Shown here: one piece after another, positions 7,305-14,453 of the stretch | How positions within the stretch are numbered: the first letter of the stretch is position 1 | Layout of the letters: every line of letters begins with the position of its first letter | DNA from: Methylocaldum sp. 14B | GTDB lineage: Bacteria; Pseudomonadota; Gammaproteobacteria; Methylococcales; Methylococcaceae | DNA: 64,000 nt | Reading direction: 5' to 3' | NCBI RefSeq assembly: GCF_002005105.1 | Contig: NZ_MSCV01000001.1 | Location: 186,001 to 250,000, forward strand | Program-made: the position numbers and the translations under genes | Notes under the pieces: model-generated | Database searches by the model: none | Seen by the model: the letters and a program-made list of their open reading frames with translations, nothing else | What the model was told of the DNA's origin: nothing

Positions 7305-7748
7305 ATGCCCGACAAAAATAAACCCGGTCGCGGGGTGGGTCCCGCGCCGGGCCGAAACGAACAAAACAAGAGTAGCGTCAATAGTTTATCACCGCGAACG
7401 GCGGCGTCAAGCGGGTATCGCCGCCGACCGCCGTATGCCCGTCACCTGGTCGCCGACCGATCCCGGACGGTGGTGGTGGTCACCGGCTCCGACGGCTGGC
7501 CGCCGGCGGCCTCGGGCACCTGGTTCGCGGGCCGCAAACTGTTGCTGCCGTTCGGCGAAGATCCGGCCGGGTACGACTGGTCGGCGGTCGCCGGTTTTGC
7601 CGACGCCGTGATTTGCGGTTTCGGCCGGCCGGAGCCGGTCGCGGTAATCACGGCGCTGGGGGCCATCCTGGTCAACTACGTCGCCCGCATCATCTACCTG
7701 CCCCCCGGCGGTCGGATCATCTCGGTTCGGGGGGGTGGCCATGGATGA
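7305..7748 (+). CDS. Unknown GC-rich protein upstream of the replication ATPase
   Basis: A 147-residue protein with a strong GGAGGGG ribosome binding site. Residues 1-50 are basic and disordered. The remainder (TVVVVTGSDGWP, LLLPFGEDPAGYDW, VAVITALGAILVNYVA) looks like a small alternating strand-helix domain, perhaps Rossmann- or Toprim-like. I cannot name the family. It overlaps the start of the ATPase gene and shares its very high GC content, so it probably travels with it as one replication cassette. Confidence 0.65.
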   Translation: MPDKNKPGRGVGPAPGRNEQNKSSVNSLSPRTAASSGYRRRPPYARHLVADRSRTVVVVTGSDGWPPAASGTWFAGRKLLLPFGEDPAGYDWSAVAGFADAVICGFGRPEPVAVITALGAILVNYVARIIYLPPGGRIISVRGGGHG

Positions 7749-9840
7749 CCGCGACCTGCCCAGCGTGATTGAGGTCACGCCGGCGACGGTGCCCGCCGGC
7801 AACGTCATCGATCTCGGCGCCGACCTCGCGGCCGCCAAGGCCTACGAGGCGCGGATCGCCGACACCGACGACTACGGCGACCTGGTCGGGGTCGCCCAGT
7901 CCATGTCGTCCGCCCGATTGTCGCCGGCGACGACGCACCGCCTGCTGCGGCTCATCGCCGCCAAGGCGTCCACCACGACCGACCTGTTGGCCGACCTGGT
8001 CGGCGCGCGGGGCCGGTCGGCGCCGTCCGGCGGTGCCGGCGAGGTCGACATGCCGTACCGGGTCGACGACGGCCGGCTGTGGTTGGTCGACGACGACGGC
8101 CGGCGGCAGCTGGCCAACTTCGTGGCAGCGATCGCCGAGGAGATCGTCCACGACGACGGCGCGACGCAGGACGTCACGTTCCGGCTCGCGGGCCGGCTGG
8201 CCGACGGTACGCCGCTGCCGGCGGCCGAGGTCCGTGCCGCCGAATATCCGTCCATGGCGTGGGTGCCGGCCGCATGGGGTGCCCGCGCCGTCGTCCATGC
8301 GGGACCCTCGACCCGCGACCATGTCCGCGCGGCGATCCAGGTGTTATCGCCCGATGTCCGCCGCCGGACCGTGTACGGTCACACCGGGTGGCGGGAGGTC
8401 GGCGGTGCGTGGGTCTACCTGCACGGCGGGGGCGCGATCACGGCCGACGGGCATCGGGACGACCTCGAGGTGGATGTCGGATCGGGGCACATGTCGCGGT
8501 ACCGGTTCGCGGCGGATGCCGGAGACCTGCGCGCGGATATCCGCGCCAGCCTGCGCCTATTGGGCGTCGCGCCGGACTACCCGGCCTTGGGGGCCGTGAT
8601 GCTGGCCGCCGTGTACCGGGCACCGCTCGGGTCGGCGGCACCGTGCGACCACGGTGTGTTTGTCGCCGGGCCGACCGGCTCGCGCAAGTCCGAGGTGGCC
8701 GGCGTGTCGCTGGCGCACTTCGGGCGCGGATTCGACGCGCGGCACTTCCCGGCCAATTTCGCCGACACCGAGACCGACCTCGAGGCCAAGGCCTTTCAGT
8801 CCAAGGACGCCCTGTATGTGGTCGATGATTTTTTGCCCGCTGGGTCGGCGACCGAGGTCGGCCGCATCCATGCCAAGGCCGATCGCCTATTCCGAGGGGC
8901 CGGAAATCAGTCCGGACGGGGCCGGCGCACGACCGATCTGCGGCAGCGACCGGCCTATTATCCGCGAGGGCTGGTGGTCGCCACCGGCGAGGATATCCCG
9001 CGCGGGCACAGTCTGCGGGCGCGGATGGCGATCGTGGAGGTCGGCCGGCAGACTGTCGATAACGCCGTGCTCGGCGACCTTCAGGGCGCGGCACGGTCCG
9101 GTGCGCTGGAGCGGGCCATGGCCGGATATCTCCGCTGGCTGGCGGGCGCGATGCCGGAGTGGATGGCGGCGGCACCGGGATATCTCCGGGCGTTGCGCGA
9201 CCGGGCCATCGCCGACGGGGTGGGCGCGTGCCACCCACGGGCGGCCGACATCTACGCGTCGCTGGCCCTGGGGCTGGACCTGGCGCGGCAGTACGCCGTC
9301 GATGCCGGGGCGCTGGCCGACGACGAGGCGGCCGAGATGTTCGCCGCCGCCGATGCCGCGATCCGGGCCGCCATCGCCGCGCAGGGCGACCTCCAGGCTG
9401 AGCAGGACGAGGTCACCCAGTTTATCGGGCTTTTGCGGTCGGCGCTGACGGCGGGCGCGTGCCACCTATGCGACGCGACGACACAGGGCGCGCCGGCCGA
9501 ACGGCCGAATTTTTGGGGCTGGCGGGTGGCGCCCGGAGCCGACGGCGGGGCGGATGTCGACCGCGCGCTAGGCGAGCGGATCGGGTGGGTGGATGCCGTC
9601 CGGGTGTACCTGGACGGGCCGGCGGCGTACGCGGCGGTGCAGGGTATGGCTCGGTCCATGGGCGGCCATATGGCGACTGCCGAGCGCACGATATGGCGGC
9701 GGCTACATGACCGGGGGCTGCTGGCCGAAGTCGCGAAAGAGGCCGGCAAGTTGCGCCTGGCCCCTCAGCGCCGGATTGGTGGCGTCAAGCGCCGGGTATA
9801 CATCCTCGGGCGGGCGCTGATCGAGGGGGATGTCGCGTGA
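7741..9840 (+). CDS. P-loop ATPase of replication/helicase type
   Basis: A protein of about 699 residues, probably the satellite replication ATPase. The Walker A motif is GPTGSRKSE (~residue 310), the Walker B-like motif is ALYVVDDFLP (~360) and an arginine-finger-like RGHSLRARMAIVEV follows at ~430. The C-terminal ~120 residues (MGGHMATAERTIWRRLHDRG) look like a winged-helix DNA-binding domain. The layout resembles DUF927-type or SF3-type phage and satellite ATPases; no primase motif is evident, so whether it primes is open. An in-frame GTG at 7735 is an alternative start. The gene is far richer in GC than its neighbours, suggesting a different donor. Iterons start 1 nt after its stop. Confidence 0.75.
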   Translation: MDDRDLPSVIEVTPATVPAGNVIDLGADLAAAKAYEARIADTDDYGDLVGVAQSMSSARLSPATTHRLLRLIAAKASTTTDLLADLVGARGRSAPSGGAGEVDMPYRVDDGRLWLVDDDGRRQLANFVAAIAEEIVHDDGATQDVTFRLAGRLADGTPLPAAEVRAAEYPSMAWVPAAWGARAVVHAGPSTRDHVRAAIQVLSPDVRRRTVYGHTGWREVGGAWVYLHGGGAITADGHRDDLEVDVGSGHMSRYRFAADAGDLRADIRASLRLLGVAPDYPALGAVMLAAVYRAPLGSAAPCDHGVFVAGPTGSRKSEVAGVSLAHFGRGFDARHFPANFADTETDLEAKAFQSKDALYVVDDFLPAGSATEVGRIHAKADRLFRGAGNQSGRGRRTTDLRQRPAYYPRGLVVATGEDIPRGHSLRARMAIVEVGRQTVDNAVLGDLQGAARSGALERAMAGYLRWLAGAMPEWMAAAPGYLRALRDRAIADGVGACHPRAADIYASLALGLDLARQYAVDAGALADDEAAEMFAAADAAIRAAIAAQGDLQAEQDEVTQFIGLLRSALTAGACHLCDATTQGAPAERPNFWGWRVAPGADGGADVDRALGERIGWVDAVRVYLDGPAAYAAVQGMARSMGGHMATAERTIWRRLHDRGLLAEVAKEAGKLRLAPQRRIGGVKRRVYILGRALIEGDVA

Positions 9841-10177
9841 TGTCCCCACTGTTTGCGGCGTTCTGTCCCCACTGTTTGCGGCGTTCTGTCCCCACTGTTT
9901 GGCGACATGCAAATTTCTGGAAGCCGCGCCAACCGTGGCTTTGATGGCCGCTGTCCCCACTGCCCCCACTGTCCCCACCAAATTCAGCATACATATATAT
10001 ATACGGAGAGGGGTATGCCATGTCGGTCAAATGGGGTAGGTCGCCGCGATATATATATATCTATGTTATTTGGTGGGGACAGTGGGGACAGTATGTATGT
10101 AAGCCGCGTCAGCCGTGGCCTTGAGCTGTCCCCACCAATAAAAAATTAATGGGGACAGGCGGGGACAGTGGGGACAG
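9841..10177. other. Putative replication origin with TGTCCCC iterons
   Basis: TGTCCCC occurs rightward at 9841, 9864, 9887, 9952, 9970 and 10127, with a TGCCCCC variant at 9961. It occurs inverted (GGGGACA) at 10075, 10084, 10151, 10161 and 10170. The first copies form a 23-bp tandem repeat. A second direct repeat, AAGCCGCG.CA.CCGTGGC, stands at 9921 and 10101. Two stretches of alternating AT (9990-10003 and 10049-10061) could unwind easily. No convincing gene reads through. The position directly after the replication ATPase, as in P4-like satellites, supports an origin. Confidence 0.72.
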
Positions 10178-10204
10178 AGAACGATTTTTTTATCGGAGAG
10201 AAAA

Positions 10205-10564
10205 GTGAACGAAATGAAAAGTTGTACCAAGAGGATTCCAAACACGAGTGAGCACCTTTTTTTGCTCTCCGTCATTCTCTACGAAGAAAGTCACCAGTGC
10301 GAGGAGGAGGAGGTGGAAGTTTGGCGTTTGCCGATCATCGCGTGGGATATCAGCGGAGAAGGCGTCCATGGGCTCGAAGATGTGACCGGCGCCTATCCAA
10401 TAACTATAGAGAGCCAAGTCGATAATGAGTTAAGGGCGTTACTGGATACGCGAACAGGATCGGTCTACGAGTTCAATGGGGGGCAATGGTGGCGTTCGGT
10501 GGATGATGCAGTCCAGTCGATGCTTCACAGGCTTCGGCAGAATATCAAAAGGAGATCTCGGTGA
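10205..10564 (+). CDS. Unknown small acidic protein, first gene of late operon
   Basis: A 119-residue protein starting at GTG with a GGAGAG ribosome binding site 4 nt upstream. It contains an acidic run (ECQ..EEEEVEVW) and a compact beta-rich section (TRTGSVYEFNGGQWWRSVDDA). I recognise no family. It is the first gene after the putative origin and overlaps the next gene by 4 nt (GTGA). Its AT-richer composition contrasts with the ATPase gene. Confidence 0.65.
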   Translation: MNEMKSCTKRIPNTSEHLFLLSVILYEESHQCEEEEVEVWRLPIIAWDISGEGVHGLEDVTGAYPITIESQVDNELRALLDTRTGSVYEFNGGQWWRSVDDAVQSMLHRLRQNIKRRSR

Positions 10565-10857
10565 AACGCAAACCCAAACTGTCAACGCCGATGGGCCGCG
10601 TCATCGTCGATGACGCCAAGGTCCGCAAGATGGCCAAGCATGCCGGTGTGTGGCGCGCCTTACGCGATGCTCGGCGCCAAGGTCGCACGGTAATAGTTGT
10701 GCACGGGATGGTGCTGTTCGGCGCGTTCCAGGACGGGCTTGCGGCCTTCGAAACGTCGAGTCCCGAGCTGTTCCTCGAAGCGCTGCTCAAGGTCGCCATG
10801 GAAGCGGGCTGCGACCATGCTGAGGTGCACTACACCCAGAGGCCGGACGTGCATTGA
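10561..10857 (+). CDS. Unknown small basic protein
   Basis: A 98-residue protein starting at GTG inside the stop of the previous gene. The first 45 residues are strongly basic (KRKPKLSTPMGR, RKMAKHAGVWRALRDARRQG). The rest is a short strand-helix unit (RTVIVVHGMVLFGAFQDGL, then LFLEALLKVAMEAGCDHAEV). It could bind nucleic acid, but no family is recognisable. A 113-base gap with AT-rich sequence follows before the terminase-like gene. Confidence 0.6.
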   Translation: MKRKPKLSTPMGRVIVDDAKVRKMAKHAGVWRALRDARRQGRTVIVVHGMVLFGAFQDGLAAFETSSPELFLEALLKVAMEAGCDHAEVHYTQRPDVH

Positions 10858-10970
10858 TCACGGGTCCTTCCTGAACACTGTTCAGTGCGAGCGGCAAGAC
10901 GCCGAACAAACGCTAGTGATTGATTTTTAAAGAACTTTAGTTGTTTATAAATAGTACGGGTAATATATAC

Positions 10971-11504
10971 ATGAACGCAAAAGAGTTATCGCAGGCGCTC
11001 GGGATCAGTGCCATGAGTGTCACCTATTGGACCCGCGAGGGCATGCCCCACCGGCGCTCGAAAAATCGGGGGCGCTCGAATGAGTATGACTTCGACGAAT
11101 GTCTGGCGTGGGCGCGCGAGAACGGCAAGGCGCTTGTCCCGCGCCTGGACCGCAAGGCCGAAGGGGCGTTGACTGCGGACGCACAAAATTCGGAACTGGC
11201 AGAGATGCGGATACGCCGGGAGCGAGCGCTGGCTGAAAAACTCGAGCGCGAGAACGCGGTTCGCGCAGGCGAGCTGATCGACCGCGCAGGATCCGAGCGA
11301 GCGCAGCACCAAATAGCCCGAACCCTACGTGATGCTCTCGTAGAAACCCTGCCGGCGCGAACCGCGCCAGAGCTGGCGGCGATCACGGACGTGTGGACCC
11401 TTGAGTGCCGGCTCCGTGATGCAATTCGCGGGGAACTGCGCGCGATCTGCGACGTTTTAACCGATGAAGCCCAGTGGCTTCCGAAGAGCGAGGCTGAAAA
11501 ATGA
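10971..11504 (+). CDS. Nu1-like small terminase subunit
   Basis: A 177-residue protein built like lambda gpNu1, the small terminase subunit that recognises cos and directs packaging. The N-terminal winged helix reads MNAKELSQALGISAMSVTYW, followed by TREGMPHRR and NEYDFDECLAWAREN. A long charged helix follows (AEMRIRRERALAEKLEREN), then a C-terminal helical segment (ELRAICDVLT). The ATG at 10971 aligns with the expected start. No large terminase accompanies it. In satellites, a lone small subunit redirects the helper packaging motor to satellite DNA; that role is inferred. It overlaps the next gene by 4 nt. Confidence 0.8.
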   Translation: MNAKELSQALGISAMSVTYWTREGMPHRRSKNRGRSNEYDFDECLAWARENGKALVPRLDRKAEGALTADAQNSELAEMRIRRERALAEKLERENAVRAGELIDRAGSERAQHQIARTLRDALVETLPARTAPELAAITDVWTLECRLRDAIRGELRAICDVLTDEAQWLPKSEAEK

Positions 11505-11773
11505 AAAACAGTGGAGCTAATGCATACTTCAGAGCCTTTTCGGCCGGTCTCGGCGGCCACGGGCTGCCGGAACCTGACCGTGAAGCCCGTATCGATTCCC
11601 TTAATGAGCAAATCAACAAGGCCCTTGAATTGATCGATCTGCAAAACGCGGAAATCGAACACCTGGAGAATGTGGATGTTGATTTGCATCGTGACTACAT
11701 GGCGGCGCTCGAAGCTGCACAGGGATCGCTGCGGGCTATCGCGGCCGGCGCGATTCGGTCGCGACTACAATGA
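11501..11773 (+). CDS. Unknown small coiled-coil protein
   Basis: A 90-residue protein, translationally coupled to the terminase-like gene (ATGA). The middle (REARIDSLNEQINKALELID and LQNAEIEHLEN) has heptad-like spacing of hydrophobics and should form a coiled coil. The ribosome binding site lies within the upstream coding sequence. No family is recognised. Its position right after a small terminase subunit makes a packaging or scaffolding role conceivable only. Confidence 0.65.
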   Translation: MKNSGANAYFRAFSAGLGGHGLPEPDREARIDSLNEQINKALELIDLQNAEIEHLENVDVDLHRDYMAALEAAQGSLRAIAAGAIRSRLQ

Positions 11774-12048
11774 CGCGGAACCCCATCGAAACCGCTACCG
11801 AGATCCTGCGCTCAATCGCAGAACCTCACAATTCACCGCGATCTCGGGTGGAAGTCGTCGTCGAGCTGCTTGACGGAGCGCGGGAGCTGGACCGGCGAAT
11901 CGATGCCTTGCGGCAGACGGCGGCGATGCTGCTCCGGGAGATGTCCGCCCTGGAGCGCGAGGCCGTTGCACGGCGGCGTGGGGGCGATTGGACCGCCGAG
12001 GCGCTGGGGTGGCTCGCCGATGGAGGCCGGCATGCTCGGCGTCGATGA
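11770..12048 (+). CDS. Unknown small helical protein
   Basis: A 92-residue protein coupled to the previous gene by an ATGA overlap. The sequence is dominated by charged helix (VEVVVELLDGARELDRRIDA, then LLREMSALEREAVARR). It resembles many small phage and satellite helical proteins, but I cannot assign it. The stop is 13 nt downstream of the next start codon, which keeps the operon tightly packed. Confidence 0.62.
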   Translation: MTRNPIETATEILRSIAEPHNSPRSRVEVVVELLDGARELDRRIDALRQTAAMLLREMSALEREAVARRRGGDWTAEALGWLADGGRHARRR

Positions 12049-12463
12049 CCTGGCCGCGTTGATCGACGGCGAGCCGATAACGCCCGAGGTCGCGAACTGG
12101 CTCCGCGAAGGCCTGCGCTCCGCAATCGAAACGGGGCAACCCCTGGAGCGCGCCTTGCGCCTGACGGAGCTTCCTGGCCGTTCCTGGCGCGATGCGGTCC
12201 GTCAACGCAAGGCTAAGCTCCTTGTACGCCTTGCGGCGGACTTGATCCCGGCGCCTACCCCTTGGAGCCGAGCGGAGTCTTTATTTAAGGAAATCGCCGC
12301 GTTCAAGCGCTACCGGTGGAGCCGGCTGCAAGGTCTCGATACCCCGCCGGACACCCTGGACGGCATTGAGCAGCACTTGTTCGGGCTTTTCCGGCTCAAG
12401 AACGGGGAGGTTAATTATTCGGTAGGGGCCATCTACGCGATACTGACCAAGGGCGATTCGTAG
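12032..12463 (+). CDS. Unknown 143-residue element protein
   Basis: I chose the ATG at 12032 because TGGAGG stands 5 nt upstream; the longer frame starting at 11870 would overlap the previous gene almost fully. The protein is helical with an Arg/Lys-rich centre (RSWRDAVRQRKAKLLVRLAA) and a C-terminal block FRLKNGEVNYSVGAIYAIL. No motif is recognised. It is the last gene before a 221-base gap containing a perfect 26-bp palindrome. Confidence 0.65.
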   Translation: MLGVDDLAALIDGEPITPEVANWLREGLRSAIETGQPLERALRLTELPGRSWRDAVRQRKAKLLVRLAADLIPAPTPWSRAESLFKEIAAFKRYRWSRLQGLDTPPDTLDGIEQHLFGLFRLKNGEVNYSVGAIYAILTKGDS

Positions 12464-12483
12464 AGCGTGTACCAGGATGCCGG

Positions 12484-12509
12484 CAAATGTCGCGCATGCG
12501 CGACATTTG
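12484..12509. promoter_or_regulatory. Perfect 26-bp palindrome
   Basis: Each half reads CAAATGTCGCGCA inward, and the two halves are exact reverse complements without a spacer (centre GCATGC). No T run follows on either strand, so it is unlikely to be a terminator. It lies between two operon genes in a 221-base gap that also holds CACTCGAA/TTCGAGTG arms. An operator, a recombination site or a packaging recognition site would all fit. Confidence 0.6.
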
Positions 12510-12684
12510 TGATGACCGATTTGCTTGCGATAACCATGTATCGGTGTGCAGTCTGAAACGAAAACGGCAGCATTGGCGCCCTCCCCGTGATTTCGTTCCA
12601 CTCGAAAAGCACCCCCATTCTCTTCGAGTGACAGCCGGCGGAGAATGGTCCCCAATCCAACGAACCGGAGGGCCGCAAACCACC

Positions 12685-13269
12685 ATGAACATCAATTTTT
12701 CAAAATTGAATCGCCTCGAAGAGGCAAGCCGTCAAGCGCACGCCGTGCTCCTGTCCGTCATGGAGCGCCGAGACGAGGCCCGTTCAGATTTTTATCGCCG
12801 CCGCGACCAACTGAGGCGAGACAGCTACTCGGCTCCGCCGGATGTCCGCGCCCTTATCCACGACTGGCTTGATCGCGGATGCCCGTCAAAGCTCCCGGAG
12901 TTCCCCGCAACCGTTCAGACGGTTGGATGGACGACGGACGGAACCACCCACCACGCCGAGAGCCCGAGCCCGTGGCTCAGTCATGTGGCCGCCGTCGCCG
13001 ACCGAAAGGTTCAGTTTGGCGAACTCGAGGCCGAGCACCGCCGCGTGCACCAGCGATGGGAATCGCTGAGCGCCTGCCTGCCGGCGCTACGCGATTTCGC
13101 GCGGCAATACGGACGCCGGACACCCAATCAAACCGCCCGCTTGGCAAGCGAGGCCACTCTGCCGGATTCCGGCAGCGATGTCGGTCGAGCCCATGCCGGG
13201 TATGCGCCACCTGAACAGGCTGCCGCGGCGGCACCGACGGGCGGTATTTTCGGCTTTTGGAGAAAATAA
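12685..13269 (+). CDS. Unknown element protein with C-terminal low-complexity tail
   Basis: A 194-residue protein. I preferred the ATG at 12685 (CCGGAGGG upstream) over 12487, which lies on the palindrome. Residues 1-50 form a charged helix (SKLNRLEEASRQAHAVLLSV). The middle has Trp/His-rich patches, and the last ~50 residues are Ala/Pro/Gly-rich, ending GGIFGFWRK. The ending suggests a flexible tail with an anchored terminus, as in some virion-associated proteins. No family is recognised. Confidence 0.62.
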   Translation: MNINFSKLNRLEEASRQAHAVLLSVMERRDEARSDFYRRRDQLRRDSYSAPPDVRALIHDWLDRGCPSKLPEFPATVQTVGWTTDGTTHHAESPSPWLSHVAAVADRKVQFGELEAEHRRVHQRWESLSACLPALRDFARQYGRRTPNQTARLASEATLPDSGSDVGRAHAGYAPPEQAAAAAPTGGIFGFWRK

Positions 13270-13272
13270 GAC

Positions 13273-13770
13273 ATGGCAAAACCCACGAATTTTGATACCG
13301 AGCTGGCGCGACTCCGCACCGAGATCGCCGCCACAAAAGAACGGATCGAATGGCTTCGGGACGCGCCCCAGGCGTACGAAGAGGCCTGCAAGCAAGCCAG
13401 CGACGCCGTTCGGGCTCAGGGGCGGCACGCCGACCTGAGCGTCGGCCGGTTCTGTCATCCGGGGTATATGGGGTCGGATCTTTTGAGCTCCAGTGGCGAC
13501 TTGACGCAAATCATGTGTCGACTGTTCCCGGAGGCGATGGAACATCGCCTGCACGCGCTGATTGCGGAGCACTACAAGACCGTCGAAGCCGGTCCGCCGC
13601 TGGCCGAACGCGCCGATCGCAAACTCGACCTGGAGCAGGCGTTGTTCGACCTGGAGCTCGCCGAGGAGCGGCTCATCTGCGCCTGGGAGCGCGACCACGG
13701 CCAGGTCTACCCGCGCCGGGCCGGCGTCAACCCGTCCGTCGTCCTGGGCGATTGGGATGAGGTTGCATGA
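13273..13770 (+). CDS. Unknown coiled-coil element protein
   Basis: A 165-residue protein starting 3 nt after the previous stop. The N-terminal helix (DTELARLRTEIAATKERIEW) and the C-terminal helix (RKLDLEQALFDLELAEERL) probably pack as a coiled coil around a central Cys/His-containing loop (GRFCHPGYMGSD). I cannot name the family. The stop overlaps the next start (ATGA), so it belongs to the same transcription unit as the terminase-like gene. Confidence 0.62.
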   Translation: MAKPTNFDTELARLRTEIAATKERIEWLRDAPQAYEEACKQASDAVRAQGRHADLSVGRFCHPGYMGSDLLSSSGDLTQIMCRLFPEAMEHRLHALIAEHYKTVEAGPPLAERADRKLDLEQALFDLELAEERLICAWERDHGQVYPRRAGVNPSVVLGDWDEVA

Positions 13771-14324
13771 TGACAATCAAGAAACCCCAAGACACCGCTT
13801 ACCTGGTTGTCGAACGCAAACATCCCGACGGCCGCATGAGTCTGTTCCGCTGCCTGGGTGCCGACCCGGCCAAGGGTCGTGAAAAGCTTATCGCGGACGA
13901 CAGTGGCCGCTTGGCCTGGGTCGAAATGACCGACGCGGACGTGAAGCCGTCACTGCTGTACGCGACTTCCGGAAAGGACCCCGGCCCGGTACCGGGGTGG
14001 CTCCAAGGAAAGCTTGGCTTGCCGGCCGAACGAAATCCGGTACAGACCGCACCCCAAACCGCAGGACCGGCAACGCCAGCACCTAACCGTCGCGCGCCCC
14101 CGCCGGATCCTCAAACTGAGAGCGCCCACGTACAAGACCTTTGGGACAAGGCCCTGGGCCGCTCCGACACCCGGCTGCCGGAAGCCGCAGCCCCGACCGC
14201 GGCCAAGCCGTCGCCCGCGAAACAATGTTTCATCCCCGATCCAGGCGGCGCTGTTGCCGGATCCGGAGCACCGGCTGCCGATCCTGCAACTCAAGATGCC
14301 TGGTCCAGCTATCTCGGGCATTAA
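13767..14324 (+). CDS. Unknown protein with disordered Pro/Ala tail, end of late operon
   Basis: A 185-residue protein. Residues 1-85 form a small compact domain (TAYLVVERKHPDGRMSLFRC, RLAWVEMTDADVKPS). Residues 90-185 are Pro/Ala-rich and presumably disordered, ending DAWSSYLGH. It is the last gene of the overlapping operon and is followed by two hairpins, one a terminator. No family is recognised. Confidence 0.6.
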   Translation: MMTIKKPQDTAYLVVERKHPDGRMSLFRCLGADPAKGREKLIADDSGRLAWVEMTDADVKPSLLYATSGKDPGPVPGWLQGKLGLPAERNPVQTAPQTAGPATPAPNRRAPPPDPQTESAHVQDLWDKALGRSDTRLPEAAAPTAAKPSPAKQCFIPDPGGAVAGSGAPAADPATQDAWSSYLGH

Positions 14325-14347
14325 CTCAGTCCTCGTACCGCTGCGCC

Positions 14348-14393
14348 GTGTCCGGCGTGTAAATGTAGCGGTAGCGGAGGTCACGCCGGACAC
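14348..14393 (+). promoter_or_regulatory. 12-bp-stem hairpin before the tape-measure terminator
   Basis: GTGTCCGGCGTG (14348-14359) and CACGCCGGACAC (14382-14393) are exact reverse complements with a 22-base loop containing GGAGG. It stands 14 bases before a terminator. The 3' arm shares GCCGG with sequence that could pair with the 5' arm of that terminator, so an attenuator-like switch is possible. This is inference from sequence only. Confidence 0.4.
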
Positions 14394-14407
14394 CCTTCTT
14401 CCCAACA

Positions 14408-14430
14408 CCCGGCATCGTGCCGGGTTTTTT
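14408..14430 (+). terminator. Intrinsic terminator directly before the tape-measure gene
   Basis: CCCGGCA-TCG-TGCCGGG followed by six T's. It closes the late operon. Only 23 bases separate the T run from the next start codon, and those include the palindrome CGTAACGTTACG (14431-14442), so little room remains for a separate promoter. Confidence 0.85.
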
Positions 14431-14453
14431 CGTAACGTTACGGAAAAAGCACT

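Noticed and set aside
9841..9900. 23-bp tandem repeat as a CRISPR array
   Set aside because: Repeats are directly adjacent without unique spacers, and inverted copies of the same box follow; the pattern is that of iterons.
12487..12684. N-terminal extension of the gene at 12685
   Set aside because: The extra 66 residues start on the 26-bp palindrome and are cysteine/arginine-rich without helix pattern; the ATG at 12685 has a GGAGGG site.
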